The notes under the pieces are model-generated. The model searched no databases. It was not told the DNA's origin and saw nothing but the letters and a program-made list of their open reading frames with translations. Below, in pieces: positions 7,714 through 17,148 of a DNA stretch of 40,420 nucleotides. The DNA comes from Microcystis aeruginosa Ma_MB_S_20031200_S102 (GTDB taxonomy: Bacteria > Cyanobacteriota > Cyanobacteriia > Cyanobacteriales > Microcystaceae), in the NCBI GenBank assembly GCA_007095845.1, contig SFBI01000042.1:1-40420 (forward strand). Reading direction: 5' to 3'. The translations under genes and the position numbers were made by a program. Position 1 is the stretch's first letter. Every line of letters begins with the position of its first letter.

Positions 7714-8262
7714 TTAATTTTGCTTTAAAAAATCCCTAGCTAGATAGAAAGCTGCTAAACTACCAGAGACAGTAATTTCCTGGGGATTAATTTCCTGTAA
7801 AGGTCGCAGAATAACTTCAATTTCCTCGGTAATATCTAACTTTTGTTGACCGGTGGGAGTAGCATTAAGAGCCAAAAAAATATGAATTCTGTTAGTATCT
7901 TTAACAGGATTATCGTACAAAACAGCTAGAGGTATTAGAGAATCACTTTGATAACCAGTTTCCTCCTCGAATTCCCGATGCGCTGCTGCGGTAATATCAT
8001 CTTCACCCGCATCCACTGCTCCAGCGGGAAATTCCAATAAAATTTCCTTAACTCCGTGACGATATTGACGAACAAAAACTAATTGATTATCCCCAGTAAC
8101 TGGAACAACTAAAACAATTTCAGGACGAATATTAACGAAATAATCATCGATAACTTGTCCAGAGGATAACTTCACCGCATCTTGACGGACTTGACACCAA
8201 CGATTCTGAAAAACTAGCTCAGACTTAATAATTTGCCATTTTTTTAAATTAGTCATCGACAA
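7714..8262 (-). CDS. NUDIX hydrolase, ADP-ribose pyrophosphatase-like
   Basis: A 182-residue soluble hydrolase with a complete NUDIX box, GAVDAGEDD followed by AAHREFEEETGYQ at about residues 80-101, preceded by VFVRQYRHGVKEILLEFPAG, which is characteristic of ADP-sugar/ADP-ribose pyrophosphatases (cleaving to AMP and a sugar phosphate). An alternative ATG two codons downstream is possible. It is divergent from ylqF with about 100 bp between. Confidence 0.88.
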   Translation of the reverse strand: MSMTNLKKWQIIKSELVFQNRWCQVRQDAVKLSSGQVIDDYFVNIRPEIVLVVPVTGDNQLVFVRQYRHGVKEILLEFPAGAVDAGEDDITAAAHREFEEETGYQSDSLIPLAVLYDNPVKDTNRIHIFLALNATPTGQQKLDITEEIEVILRPLQEINPQEITVSGSLAAFYLARDFLKQN

Positions 8263-8363
8263 TCCTGTTATAATTGCAGTGAAATTACTAAACTCTTTCT
8301 CAGATAATTATAGCTATCTAGGGACTATTCCTGATAAAATTTAATTTTATACTCCCATCTCCC

Positions 8364-9203
8364 ATGTCGTTAATTCAATGGTATCCTGGTCATATTGCCA
8401 AAGCGGAAAGAAAACTTAAGGAACATCTTAAACTCGTGGATGTGATCCTAGAAGTGCGCGATGCTCGCATTCCCTTAGCTTCCCATCATCCCCAGGTGGA
8501 CGATTGGATTGGCAATAAACCGCGCTTATTAATCTTAAATCGTCTCGATATGATTCCCGAATCTGCCCAGCAACAATGGGTAACATGGTTTAAAAGTCAA
8601 GGAGAAACCGTCTATTTTACTAACGCTAAACAGGGAGAAAGAGTTAAAGCAATTATCAAAGCGGCGGAAAAAATTGGTGATGAAATTAACCAAAAACGCC
8701 AACTAAGAGGAATGTTACCGCGTCCAGTACGTGCCGTGGTGATTGGGTTTCCCAATGTGGGCAAATCTGCCCTGATTAACCGTTTATTAGGGCGAAAAGT
8801 CGTCGCCAGCGCCCGCCGGGCCGGAGTAACGCGACAGTTACAATGGGTGCGAATTTCCGACACCTTAGAATTATTAGACGCACCCGGGGTGATTCCTTCC
8901 CGTTTAGAAAATCAAAAGGATGCGGTGAAATTAGCTATCTGTGAGGATATTGGGGATGCTGGTTATGATAACCAAAGGATAGCGGCGGCTTTTGTCGATT
9001 TATTAATAGAATTACAGTATGAAGGACTTTTACAATCTCGTTACGGGTTGAATACTCTAGACATAACCGGGGAGGATTTTATCGAAAAATTGGCCAATCT
9101 CAAATATCAAGAAGATAAAGAAAGGGCAGCCATGCAGTTACTCAATGATTTTCGTAAGGGAATAATCGGGGCTATACCCTTAGAATTGCCCCCTTCCTCT
9201 TGA
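8364..9203 (+). CDS. ylqF: Ribosome biogenesis GTPase YlqF (RbgA)
   Basis: A circularly permuted GTPase of 279 residues. The order is G4 (LNRLD at ~57), then G1 P-loop GFPNVGKSALIN (~129), G2 region and G3 DAPGVIP (~174), the YlqF/RbgA/YawG hallmark. It begins IQWYPGHIAKAERKL, the conserved N-terminus. The family assists late assembly of the 50S subunit. Length is typical, and it is transcribed alone. Confidence 0.93.
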   Translation: MSLIQWYPGHIAKAERKLKEHLKLVDVILEVRDARIPLASHHPQVDDWIGNKPRLLILNRLDMIPESAQQQWVTWFKSQGETVYFTNAKQGERVKAIIKAAEKIGDEINQKRQLRGMLPRPVRAVVIGFPNVGKSALINRLLGRKVVASARRAGVTRQLQWVRISDTLELLDAPGVIPSRLENQKDAVKLAICEDIGDAGYDNQRIAAAFVDLLIELQYEGLLQSRYGLNTLDITGEDFIEKLANLKYQEDKERAAMQLLNDFRKGIIGAIPLELPPSS

Positions 9204-9364
9204 AATCTCCTGTTTTTAACTCAATAGTTAATTACCCAATTTGTCAAAATTACCGCCTGTTAGTCCACTGAGCTGCCGATAAGATTAAAGAAATCGGTAA
9301 AGTTGCAGGGATCGATCGAACTCTGAAGGAAGATAGGGAATAAACGACAGAGATAAAAAAGACT

Positions 9365-10849
9365 ATGGGCAAACCGACTGGCTTTATCGAATTCCTGCGT
9401 GAACTTCCTTCCGAACTTACCCCCCTCGATCGCCTTCATAATTGGGATGAGTTTCATCTTCCCATGCCAGAAGATAAACTCCGCAATCAGGCCGCCCGTT
9501 GTATGGATTGTGGTACACCATTTTGTCACACGGGAACCCTAATTAGTGGCATGGCCAGTGGTTGCCCGATTAATAACCTGATTCCCGAATGGAATGATTT
9601 AATCTATCGAGGATTGTGGCGAGAAGCCCTCGATCGCCTCCATAAAACCAATAATTTCCCCGAATTTACTGGTAGAGTCTGCCCCGCTCCCTGTGAGGGT
9701 TCCTGTGTTCTCGGTATTCATAATCCCCCCGTTACGATCAAAAATATTGAATGTTCGATTATCGACAAAGGTTGGGAATCCGGTTGGATTACTGCCAATC
9801 CCCCCGCAATCCGTACCGGCAAAAAAGTGGCTGTGATCGGTTCCGGACCTGCTGGATTAGCGGCTGCCGACCAGTTAAATAAAGCTGGTCACTGGGTGAC
9901 AGTTTACGAACGGGCCGACCGTCCCGGCGGCTTATTAATGTACGGTATCCCTAACATGAAGTTAGATAAGGAAGAAGTGGTTCTGCGTCGTCTCCAGATG
10001 CTCGAACAGGAAGGGGTAAAAATGGTCTGTAACACGGAAGTGGGCAAGGATATCAGCAGCCAAGACCTCTTAAACGAATATGATGCCGTGGTTATCTGTA
10101 CCGGAGCCACCAAACCCCGGGATTTGAACATCGAAGGTCGCCCATTAAATGGCATTCACTTCGCCATGGAGTTTCTCACCGCTAATACAAAAGCACTACT
10201 AGACGGACAACCGGGGGAAGATTTTATCTCGGCTGCGGGTAAAGACGTAGTAATTATCGGCGGTGGCGACACGGGAACCGACTGTGTGGGGACTTCCCTG
10301 CGTCATAACTGCCGTAGCGTCACCCAATTAGAAATTATGCCGCAACCGCCCCGGGAACGGGCCACCGATAATCCCTGGCCCGAATGGCCGAAAATTTACC
10401 GTCTGGACTATGGACAAGAGGAAGCAGCCGCCCGTTTTGGCGATGACCCCCGGGTTTATACCACCACAGCGACTAAATTCGAGGGGGATAGCGAGGGTAA
10501 CGTCACAGGGATTCACACGGTACAGGTGGAATGGCAACGCAACGAAAAAGGGCAGTTTATCCCCCAACCAGTAGCGGGAACAGAAAAAGTCATCCCGACG
10601 CAATTGGTTCTATTGGCCATGGGATTTTTGGGACCAGAACAGCCTTTACTCGATGATTTGGGACTAGAAAAAGATGGCCGCAGCAATATCAAGGCCGAAC
10701 ATGGTCAATTTGCCACTAGCTTACCGAAAGTCTTTGCAGCGGGGGATTGTCGTCGTGGTCAAAGTTTGGTGGTTTGGGCGATTAATGAAGGCCGCGGGGC
10801 CGCCAGAGAATGCGATCGCTTTTTGATGGGGGCGACGGATTTACCGTAA
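9365..10849 (+). CDS. gltD: Glutamate synthase small (beta) subunit
   Basis: A 494-residue flavoprotein that passes electrons from NAD(P)H through FAD and Fe-S clusters to the large GOGAT subunit. The N-terminus carries the cysteine clusters CMDCGTPFC (~47) and [12 protein letters not shown] (~106); the FAD site is [13 protein letters not shown] (~158) and the NAD(P) site GGGDTGTDC (~298). The C-terminal FAD motif [18 protein letters not shown] is present. The protein is complete. The large subunit gene is not adjacent. It is convergent with rpaA. Confidence 0.95.
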   Translation: MGKPTGFIEFLRELPSELTPLDRLHNWDEFHLPMPEDKLRNQAARCMDCGTPFCHTGTLISGMASGCPINNLIPEWNDLIYRGLWREALDRLHKTNNFPEFTGRVCPAPCEGSCVLGIHNPPVTIKNIECSIIDKGWESGWITANPPAIRTGKKVAVIGSGPAGLAAADQLNKAGHWVTVYERADRPGGLLMYGIPNMKLDKEEVVLRRLQMLEQEGVKMVCNTEVGKDISSQDLLNEYDAVVICTGATKPRDLNIEGRPLNGIHFAMEFLTANTKALLDGQPGEDFISAAGKDVVIIGGGDTGTDCVGTSLRHNCRSVTQLEIMPQPPRERATDNPWPEWPKIYRLDYGQEEAAARFGDDPRVYTTTATKFEGDSEGNVTGIHTVQVEWQRNEKGQFIPQPVAGTEKVIPTQLVLLAMGFLGPEQPLLDDLGLEKDGRSNIKAEHGQFATSLPKVFAAGDCRRGQSLVVWAINEGRGAARECDRFLMGATDLP

Positions 10850-10884
10850 ACCAGTAGTTACTCCCACCATTGTCCTGACTTGCT

Positions 10885-10900
10885 GGGGGCGCGTTCCCCC
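10885..10900. terminator. G/C hairpin between convergent gltD and rpaA
   Basis: GGGGG and CCCCC arms with a 6-base loop lie in the 124-bp convergent spacer. A second imperfect stem (GGGGAGCG…CGCTCCCT, about 10930-10969) follows. They could act as bidirectional terminators, but no T-run is present. Confidence 0.45.
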
Positions 10901-10973
10901 GGTCAAACCTTCTCAATCTGAACAGCAGGGGGAGCGAGGAAACAATTGTCCCTATTGCCTATCCGCTCCCTGT

Positions 10974-11714
10974 TTAAACTGTTGCCACCGATGAATCAAG
11001 CACCACCTGTTCATTGGTGGGTAACTCCAGACAATAACCCGCACCGTAAACGGTTTTAATATAGCGAGGGTGGCGGGGATCGGGTTCTAGTTTCGTTCTC
11101 AGATGGCGAATATGAACGCGAATAGTCTCGATATCATCATCGGGATCATATCCCCAGACTTCCTTGAGAATATCACTGGGGGAAACGGTTTGACCGTGAC
11201 GTTGGAGAAGACAGTGGAGTAACTCGAATTCTAGATGGGTTAACTTGACCACACCTTCAAACCAGACCGCCTCAAAACGTTCGGGAACCAGGGTTAAAGG
11301 TCCAAAACTGAGTATTTCTGAGTGTTTAGCTGCTTGGGGAATGCGATCAGTGCGTCTGAGGAGAGCGCGTACCCTAGCTAACATTTCCTCCACCTCGAAA
11401 GGTTTGGTCAGGTAATCATCGGCACCCGCATTAAAACCTTCCACTTTATCTTGGGTTTGTCCTAAGGCTGTGAGCATCAAAATCGGGATGTCGGACGTGC
11501 GTTCATCTCGTCGCAAACGCTGACAGACGGTAAAACCATCGACTTTGGGCAACATTAAATCCAGCATAATTAAATCGGGTTGTAACTGGACGGCCAAGGC
11601 CTGGCCTTTAATCCCGTCCTCTGCGGGGTTAACGTCATAACCCGCCATCTCCAAGTTGATGGAGACTAATTCCGCGATTGCAGGATCATCATCGATTACA
11701 AGTATTCGGGGCAT
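10974..11714 (-). CDS. rpaA: Response regulator RpaA (OmpR family)
   Basis: A 246-residue OmpR/PhoB regulator: receiver domain with acidic pocket DDD at 8-10, phospho-acceptor Asp52 in MLDLMLPK and Lys in LTKPFE, then a winged helix ([20 protein letters not shown]). The sequence closely follows cyanobacterial RpaA ([18 protein letters not shown] start; [19 protein letters not shown] linker), not RpaB. In cyanobacteria RpaA is the main output of the circadian clock, phosphorylated by SasA, and also affects phycobilisome coupling. The kinase and kai genes are not in this window. Confidence 0.93.
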   Translation of the reverse strand: MPRILVIDDDPAIAELVSINLEMAGYDVNPAEDGIKGQALAVQLQPDLIMLDLMLPKVDGFTVCQRLRRDERTSDIPILMLTALGQTQDKVEGFNAGADDYLTKPFEVEEMLARVRALLRRTDRIPQAAKHSEILSFGPLTLVPERFEAVWFEGVVKLTHLEFELLHCLLQRHGQTVSPSDILKEVWGYDPDDDIETIRVHIRHLRTKLEPDPRHPRYIKTVYGAGYCLELPTNEQVVLDSSVATV

Positions 11715-12225
11715 TACCAGAGTGTTATGACTAAGGGTTGGGGTAGAGGGTTACTAAATGTGTTCTTACTGACATTGCGACTAGGGCTTTGTCTCTCAAG
11801 GGCTTGAGTTTAGCACAACATAAAGAATCCTGTACTGATTATAAGCATGATTGCTAAATTCGGTTTCAATTTGTGAAATTTTGCCGATATAAGTCTCCTA
11901 AATGTTAAGAATTTTTAAGAAGTGTAAACAGTGTTGGTCGAAAATTGATATTGGTGCTAAGTTACACCCTCTCCTGCCTAAAGATCAACTAGGGAGCAGT
12001 TTTTCACTAATCTTTACAATTACGCCATCTCGATGGATACCGGTTTTAACTGGCGGTTAAGTCCTTCTATATCTAAATTTCCCCCCTAAGCTTCCCCAGC
12101 GGCACTGTAAAAATTCTTAATAAAATTACCGATCGATTCAGTTTAATCTACCAAAATAGGCGGTTTTAGTAAGCATCTGTAACGAACCCGATCCATTCTA
12201 CTCATCCCAACAGGTGATCATAAAT
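11715..12225. other. Divergent promoter region of rpaA and ho1
   Basis: About 510 bp with no ORF of note. Both flanking genes are transcribed away from it, so it must hold two promoters and their leaders. Its length suggests long 5' leaders or regulatory sites. A direct repeat of TTAAGAA near 11903-11920 and A+T-rich blocks are visible, but I cannot assign a binding site or -10/-35 with confidence. Confidence 0.55.
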
Positions 12226-12945
12226 ATGAGCGTTAATTTATCAACTCAACTGCGAGAAGGCACGAAAAAATCCCACACCATGGCAGAAAACGTCGGTTTT
12301 GTCAAATGTTTTCTCAAGGGTGTAGTGGAAAAAACTTCCTATCGCAAACTGGTGGCTAACCTCTACTTCGTCTATTCGGCCATGGAAGAGGAGATGGAAA
12401 AACTTCGTAGTCATCCCGTCGTTTCTAAAATCTGTTTTCCCGAACTCAATCGCAAAAATGCGCTGGAACAGGATTTATATTTTTATTACGGTCCTAATTG
12501 GCGCAACGAGATCGCTTTATCTCCCGCAGGTCAGGCCTACGTTGACAGGATTCGGGAAATCGCCACAACAGAACCCGAATTATTAGTCGCCCATTCCTAT
12601 ACCCGTTATCTCGGCGATCTGTCCGGGGGGCAAATCTTGAAAAAAATCGCCGAAAAAGCGATGAATCTGGAAACTGGCGGCACAGCTTTCTATGATTTTA
12701 AAGATATTCCCGACGAAAAAGCCTATAAAAACCACTATCGTCAAACCCTCGACCAGTTACCGGTAGATCAAGTCATAGCCGATCGCATTGTTGCCGAAGC
12801 TAACGCCGCTTTTGGCATGAACATGAAAATGTTCCAAGAGTTGGAAGGTAATCTGATCAAAGCGATCGGAATTATGCTCTTTAATACTCTTACCCGTCGT
12901 CGCAGCAACGGCGGCACCGAAACTGGATTAGCAACGGCCGAATAG
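12226..12945 (+). CDS. ho1: Heme oxygenase (biliverdin-producing)
   Basis: Converts heme to biliverdin, CO and iron using ferredoxin electrons, the first step to phycobilins. The protein begins MSVNLSTQLREGTKKSH, matching cyanobacterial Ho1, so ATG 12226 is chosen over the GTG at 12214; AGGTGA, 8 bases upstream of this ATG, serves as the ribosome site. The proximal heme ligand His lies in REGTKKSHTMAENVG, and the distal-helix motif YLGDLSGGQILKKIA is present at about residue 127. It is complete at 239-240 residues and ends convergent with desA. Confidence 0.95.
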   Translation: MSVNLSTQLREGTKKSHTMAENVGFVKCFLKGVVEKTSYRKLVANLYFVYSAMEEEMEKLRSHPVVSKICFPELNRKNALEQDLYFYYGPNWRNEIALSPAGQAYVDRIREIATTEPELLVAHSYTRYLGDLSGGQILKKIAEKAMNLETGGTAFYDFKDIPDEKAYKNHYRQTLDQLPVDQVIADRIVAEANAAFGMNMKMFQELEGNLIKAIGIMLFNTLTRRRSNGGTETGLATAE

Positions 12946-12959
12946 TAGTTAGGGTTTGC
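12946..12959. repeat. Solo end of the TAGTTA-GGGTTTGC repeat family
   Basis: TAGTTAGGGTTTGC directly after the ho1 stop codon is identical to the left end of the 215-bp MITE-like element at 5276-5490. No matching right end was found nearby, so it is a truncated copy or chance capture of the end. Confidence 0.5.
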
Positions 12960-12982
12960 GGCAAAAAGTTTGTTCGTGGGGT

Positions 12983-13025
12983 CAGCCGAACAGAGTCCGT
13001 AGTCAATACTGACTCCGTTCGGCTG
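12983..13025. terminator. Strong stem-loop between convergent ho1 and desA
   Basis: The 15-base arms CAGCCGAACAGAGTC and GACTCCGTTCGGCTG pair with a single mismatch around a 13-base loop, in the 89-bp space between two convergent stop codons. It is best read as a bidirectional transcription terminator. Confidence 0.75.
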
Positions 13026-13034
13026 TCTCCTGAT

Positions 13035-14075
13035 TTAACCGCGGGTTTCCTTAAAGGTTTTATAGGCGGTTTCGGAGTCGAAAATATGGCAATAATCAAC
13101 GATTCGCCGCATTAATGCCCAAGAAAACTTAGTTTCTTTCAGGTGACTACCCCAATTTTCTTTGAGACTAGCGTGAACTTTGCGGAGGTTATAGGAGGGA
13201 ATCGCCGTCGAAATATGATGGGGGATATGGACATTAATATCGTGACAGAGAATTTCTACCCAACGGGGATAGCTACAGTGAACTGTTCCTTCTAGTTGCG
13301 CTAAAGCTTGATTCCACTCTTCGGGATAGTAAAATTGAATATCGGGGTCTGTGTGATGGACAAGGGTAAAGGTACTCATCCAAAAATGATAGACAAACCA
13401 AGGCACCACCCAAAATTTAACCAATCCCCAGACACCAGTGTAGAAAATGAGGGTTGGGAAAAAAATAGCGGCAAAAACTAGGACGACAATCATCGAAAAG
13501 CGGGCTTTTTCCCGTTCGTTCTCTTTGAATTGTTCGATGTTGAAGTGTAGAATAGCCCAGTGGGCGATCGAACCGAGCCACCAGAAACGTCCGCGAATAC
13601 CGCGATAAAAGAGACGCACCAGGGGATTGGCCGAGTTAAAAGCTTCTAATTCCCACGGATCCCAAGCATTATCTATCGTTACCATGTTAGTTTTAGCATG
13701 GTGGCGATCATGGAGGAAACGCCAACAGTGGAACGGATAGATAAGCGGTAAGAGGAAAATATGACCGACAAGATCATTAACCCAGCGTCGATTAGAAAAA
13801 GACCGATGACCGCCATCATGCGCGATCACAAAAAATCCCGTTAAAGCTGTACCTGTGAAAATCCAAGCTAAAGGCAGTAAATACCAGGGAGAATAAACTA
13901 GCATTACATAACCGGCAATGACCGCCAAAATATTCGTAATCACACCAAACCAAGCTTTAACCGGGTCTTTCTGGAAATATTCTTTGGGAATGCTTTGAAT
14001 AATATCTTTCAGTTTAAAGTCTGGCTCGATCGAGGTGATCAACTCCCCATGCAATTTATCCGTCGTTGCCGTCAT
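13035..14075 (-). CDS. desA: Delta-12 acyl-lipid desaturase
   Basis: A membrane di-iron desaturase that adds the second double bond to lipid-bound fatty acids, needed for membrane fluidity in the cold. Three histidine boxes are visible: HDGGH (where most relatives have HDCGH), HDRHH, and HIPHH near the C-terminus. The NDLVGHI, NAWDPW and NVHIPHH segments match DesA rather than the omega-3 enzyme DesB. ATG 14075 is chosen (346 aa) because GGAGA sits 6 bases upstream; a start at 14111 would add 12 unlikely residues. Ferredoxin is the usual electron donor. Confidence 0.92.
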   Translation of the reverse strand: MTATTDKLHGELITSIEPDFKLKDIIQSIPKEYFQKDPVKAWFGVITNILAVIAGYVMLVYSPWYLLPLAWIFTGTALTGFFVIAHDGGHRSFSNRRWVNDLVGHIFLLPLIYPFHCWRFLHDRHHAKTNMVTIDNAWDPWELEAFNSANPLVRLFYRGIRGRFWWLGSIAHWAILHFNIEQFKENEREKARFSMIVVLVFAAIFFPTLIFYTGVWGLVKFWVVPWFVYHFWMSTFTLVHHTDPDIQFYYPEEWNQALAQLEGTVHCSYPRWVEILCHDINVHIPHHISTAIPSYNLRKVHASLKENWGSHLKETKFSWALMRRIVDYCHIFDSETAYKTFKETRG

Positions 14076-14375
14076 GAAATCTCCAATTACACTTAGGTGA
14101 ACCCTTGACAATAAATCAGCTAGGAGGTTTGGCTAAATTCTGCTCCGTACCACAAGCCGTGTTTTTTGTCAATATATTTTTAACTTTAATTAATAAACTT
14201 CCGCGAAGCTTAATAATCCTTTACTTTATATACCATAAGAGGAGATTTTCTGTTTTGGCAAAATTTGACGGCGGGTGCATCTCATTTTTGTAAATCTACC
14301 AATTGGGATTTTTACGGGGAAACCCCCCTGCTAAAATCGGGTGTTGTTTCTGATTTTACCACTCAATCCAAGCTT

Positions 14376-14396
14376 TTGGGGGGTAGAACCCCCCAA
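14376..14396. repeat. Perfect G/C hairpin TTGGGGGGT/ACCCCCCAA
   Basis: Nine-base perfect arms with a 3-base loop, followed by further CCCCCC and GGGGG runs. No gene ends here, so it is a structural repeat rather than an obvious terminator. Confidence 0.8.
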
Positions 14397-14605
14397 ACCC
14401 CCCGTTGGGGGCGTGGCGCGGTCACTGAGCCTTTACATTGAGCCTGTCGAAATGTGTCGAAGTGCCGCCCCCAAACCCCGGAGCGCATTAGTTTTTCGGT
14501 AGGATGCTTACACGCAGCTGCTGATACATTTGTCATCATCTAAGAGTCACTGATAATTGCTGATTGTCGGTATTCCTGCAAATCTGAGATGCAGCCTTGA
14601 CGGCT

Positions 14606-14652
14606 GCCTTTTGCCTCTTGCCTTTTGCCTCTTGCCTTTTGCCTTTTGCCTT
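14606..14652. repeat. Heptamer tandem repeat (GCCTTTT/GCCTCTT)
   Basis: Head-to-tail seven-base units GCCTTTT and GCCTCTT, an STRR of a different sequence class from the ATAACTG family. Confidence 0.85.
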
Positions 14653-14667
14653 CAGAAGCTGATAACT

Positions 14668-14706
14668 GATAAAAACCCCTAAATATTGACTATTTTTAGG
14701 CGTTTT
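14668..14706 (-). terminator. Probable intrinsic terminator of the TPR gene
   Basis: Read on the minus strand immediately after the stop codon: CCTAAAAATA, a short loop, then TATTTAGG and GGTTTTT. The stem has one bulge and is A+T-rich, but position and T-run fit a rho-independent terminator. Confidence 0.5.
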
Positions 14707-15621
14707 TTAACGATTAGCGGTGCTTTCTAGGGATTTAATCTCCTCTTGTACCTTACGGTGTTCGCGATTTAACTGTTTTTTAACTGATTCGGGGAGTTGT
14801 TCCTGTTTTTTTAGGGCATTATTAAAGTAATCTAGTGCCAGTTTCAAAGAGCCAGTATTTTTATCCGTATTGCCTTGAATTCTCAGGATTTGACCCTTTA
14901 GATACATTAATTCTGGATTATCGGGGGTCGCTTCCAGAGCGTTATCGATAAACCGCAAAGCCTGATCATACTGCTTTAAATCCCGGTAAGCTAGAGCGAT
15001 ACCTCGATCGACCAAGTAATCAGGACTTCCATAGGTTTCTAGCCGTTGAATTGCCTCTTGGGGACTAGAAAAGGGCAGATTAACCGCTAAAATCAAATCC
15101 ATATAACCCTTTAACAGGTTCAATTCTGGGTCCGTAGGACTAACCTTTTCTGCGGTTTCCAAATACTGAAACACCTGTTGTAGCCTGGGGATAGCCGATA
15201 CTGCTCCTTCGGTTTGAAAAACGTAGGTTCCCTCCAAAAAACTCCCCACCGCAAGATACAAATTTCCCCTTAAAGGGTCGCTGTCCTGCATTTGTTTGGC
15301 CGCTGCCTTAGTTTTCTCGGAGTAGGTTTTGAGGGTGTTCCAATCCTGGTCGGTAAAAGCAAGAGAGGCACGCATAGCATGGGACAAAGGTTCTTGGGGT
15401 TCCTTTTCTGTGGCCTCAACAATTAATTTTTTTGCCTCTAGATAATTACCTTGTTTAAAAATAGCGTTAAAAGCGGCCTCGGTCTTATCACCAATCGGTC
15501 GGGGATTGGTTTTGCGGAAAGGATCTCCGGCCAACCCGGGACCAATCCAGTTAACCACTACCATAACAGCCAGCGAAGCACCGATCGCCATTTTTTTCGT
15601 TAAACCTAACCTCAGCACCAT
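14707..15621 (-). CDS. TPR-repeat protein with N-terminal membrane anchor or signal
   Basis: ATG 15621 is chosen because AAGGAG lies 10 bases upstream; the longer ORF to 15660 lacks such a site. The 304-residue product begins with a basic stretch and a hydrophobic segment (MAIGASLAVMVVVNWIGPGLAG), so it is exported or anchored. Several TPR-like helices follow, clearest near the C-terminus (DYLVDRGIALAYRDLKQYDQ and the NPELMYLKGQ repeat). TPR proteins serve as protein-protein scaffolds; no specific partner is evident. It is divergent from an ABC ATPase gene with an 85-bp shared promoter region. Confidence 0.8.
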   Translation of the reverse strand: MVLRLGLTKKMAIGASLAVMVVVNWIGPGLAGDPFRKTNPRPIGDKTEAAFNAIFKQGNYLEAKKLIVEATEKEPQEPLSHAMRASLAFTDQDWNTLKTYSEKTKAAAKQMQDSDPLRGNLYLAVGSFLEGTYVFQTEGAVSAIPRLQQVFQYLETAEKVSPTDPELNLLKGYMDLILAVNLPFSSPQEAIQRLETYGSPDYLVDRGIALAYRDLKQYDQALRFIDNALEATPDNPELMYLKGQILRIQGNTDKNTGSLKLALDYFNNALKKQEQLPESVKKQLNREHRKVQEEIKSLESTANR

Positions 15622-15662
15622 GGTCAAAAGTCTCCTTGAGCGAATGAAAAAATCTGTCACAA

Positions 15663-15678
15663 TAGAAACGGGTTTCTA
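15663..15678. promoter_or_regulatory. Inverted repeat in a divergent promoter region
   Basis: TAGAAAC-GG-GTTTCTA is a perfect inverted repeat with 7-base arms, centred in the 85-bp gap between the divergent TPR and ABC genes. It could be an operator, although it also resembles the GAAACCCGCTTTCT repeat family of this window. Confidence 0.35.
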
Positions 15679-15706
15679 GACTTAATTTCCAGTTATTTTC
15701 TTGTCA

Positions 15707-16354
15707 ATGCTTTATCTCAAAGATGTGGTTTATCATCCTCCCGCTGCCCTCAATCCCATTTTACAGGGGATTAATCTCGAATTAGCACCCCAGGAATTAG
15801 GTCTGATTGTTGGCCCCAGTGGTTCCGGAAAAACGACTCTTTTGGAAATTTTAGCAGGCTTTGCCGATAAAACAGCAGGGACGATTCACTGGCGGGACCA
15901 AGAATTAACGGTGCTGCACCTGCAACAATTAGGAGGAATCGTTTTTCAGTTTCCCGAACGTCATTTTTGCGGTAAAACCATCCTTGAGGAGTTGCGTCTC
16001 GGTCATCCAGAAATTAAAAGCGATCGCCTAACAGCGGCCTTAAAGGAGGTAGGATTAGAAAATACTCCTCTGGATACTTCTCCCCACAATCTTAGTGGAG
16101 GTCAACAGCGTCGTTTATCCCTCGCTGTTCAGTTAATCCGGCAGCCTAATCTGTTACTTCTCGATGAACCTACGGCCGGTTTAGATTGGTCGATGCGTCG
16201 TCAATTGGCTAAACTTCTCGCTAGTCTCAAACAACACTGGACTTTATTAGTAGTTAGTCACGATGCTGGCGAATTATTGCCTATCGCTGACCGTCACTGG
16301 AAAATTGAACAAGGACATTTGAGGGAAGTGAAAAATGAAAAAACAGATAGTTGA
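15707..16354 (+). CDS. ABC transporter ATPase (single domain, ECF/cobalt-type-like)
   Basis: A 215-residue ATPase: Walker A GPSGSGKTTL (~40), Q-loop, signature LSGGQQRRLS (~126), Walker B LLLLDEPTAGLD (~147) and switch His in VVSHD. ATG 15707 is preferred over an upstream TTG at 15701. The compact single domain is like ATPases of energy-coupling-factor vitamin/metal importers, also found in chloroplast genomes' relatives. No transmembrane partner is adjacent, so the substrate cannot be told. Confidence 0.85.
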   Translation: MLYLKDVVYHPPAALNPILQGINLELAPQELGLIVGPSGSGKTTLLEILAGFADKTAGTIHWRDQELTVLHLQQLGGIVFQFPERHFCGKTILEELRLGHPEIKSDRLTAALKEVGLENTPLDTSPHNLSGGQQRRLSLAVQLIRQPNLLLLDEPTAGLDWSMRRQLAKLLASLKQHWTLLVVSHDAGELLPIADRHWKIEQGHLREVKNEKTDS

Positions 16355-16404
16355 GGTTTTAGGGTTTTGGGGTATTAGTTGAAATTTCCCCACTCCCCTC
16401 ATAC

Positions 16405-16464
16405 CTGATAACTGATGACTGATAACTGATAACTGATAACTGATAACTGATAACTGATAACTGA
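16405..16464. repeat. Heptanucleotide tandem repeat (CTGATAA)
   Basis: Eight or more head-to-tail CTGATAA units (one reads CTGATGA) end a few bases before the rsmG start codon, occupying the space where its promoter or leader would be. Confidence 0.9.
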
Positions 16465-16468
16465 ATTA

Positions 16469-17146
16469 ATGATCCTTCCTGAATTATTTGACCTTTGGCA
16501 AGAAACCCTAGAATGGCAACCCGATGGGGCCAGACAAGCGCGATTTCAACAACTTTATGAGTTGATTTTAGAGGGTAATCAACGTTTTAATCTCACCCGA
16601 ATTACCCAACCGGAGGAGTTTTGGGAAAAACATCTTTGGGATTCTTTATCGGGTTTAGCTTGGTTAGAAAAATCCCAGCCAGATCTATTGACAAAATCCC
16701 TATCAGTCATTGATTTGGGGACGGGGGCCGGGTTTCCGGGGGTGCCAATTGCGATCGCATATCCCCATTGGTCGGTAACTCTCTTAGATTCCACCCAAAA
16801 AAAGATTAATTTTCTTGAAGAAGTTATTGACAAATTAGAGTTAAATAACACGAAAACTCGTTTAGGTCGGGCGGAAATTGTCGGGAAAAACCTTAAACAT
16901 AACTCTGCTTACGATATCGTCTGTTTGCGTGCGGTAGGTAATGTGGACATCTGTGTTAACTATGCTTTGCCTTTCCTGAAAAAGATCGGAATCACTATTC
17001 TCTATCGTGGTCAGTGGTCGTCGGAGGATAGTTTAAGTTTAGAGGAGAATCTAGGGAAAGCTGGCGGTAAAATCCTCGAAATTGTCAGTTTTACCACTCC
17101 CTTAAGCCAAAGCATCCGTCATTGTCTATATATCTGCAAGGGATAA
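16469..17146 (+). CDS. rsmG: 16S rRNA (guanine-527-N7)-methyltransferase
   Basis: A 225-residue SAM-dependent methyltransferase that modifies G527 in the decoding region of 16S rRNA. It has RFNLTRI (~40), the SAM-binding motif VIDLGTGAGFPGVPIAIAYP (~87) and VCLRAVGNVD (~149) expected of RsmG/GidB. Length is typical. Its stop codon lies 2 bases from the stop of the convergent Ca2+/H+ antiporter gene. Confidence 0.93.
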   Translation: MILPELFDLWQETLEWQPDGARQARFQQLYELILEGNQRFNLTRITQPEEFWEKHLWDSLSGLAWLEKSQPDLLTKSLSVIDLGTGAGFPGVPIAIAYPHWSVTLLDSTQKKINFLEEVIDKLELNNTKTRLGRAEIVGKNLKHNSAYDIVCLRAVGNVDICVNYALPFLKKIGITILYRGQWSSEDSLSLEENLGKAGGKILEIVSFTTPLSQSIRHCLYICKG

Positions 17147-17148
17147 CT

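Larger units (their letters stand above)
14076..14706. other. 630-bp intergenic region rich in hairpins and simple repeats
   Basis: No convincing gene. It holds the hairpin at 14376-14396, a CACTGAGCC…GAAGTG dispersed-type repeat around 14425-14463, a small GCAGCC/GGCTGC hairpin at 14591-14607, the GCCTTTT/GCCTCTT tandem tract that follows, and the likely terminator of the TPR gene. The desA promoter must lie in its left part. Confidence 0.6.

Noticed and set aside
10974-11714. Assignment of the OmpR-type regulator as RpaB
   Set aside because: The N-terminus, the [16 protein letters not shown] linker and the C-terminal region match RpaA rather than RpaB.
12214-12225. GTG start for heme oxygenase, adding four residues
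   Set aside because: The GTG lies in the AGGTGA ribosome site of the ATG at 12226, where cyanobacterial Ho1 proteins begin.
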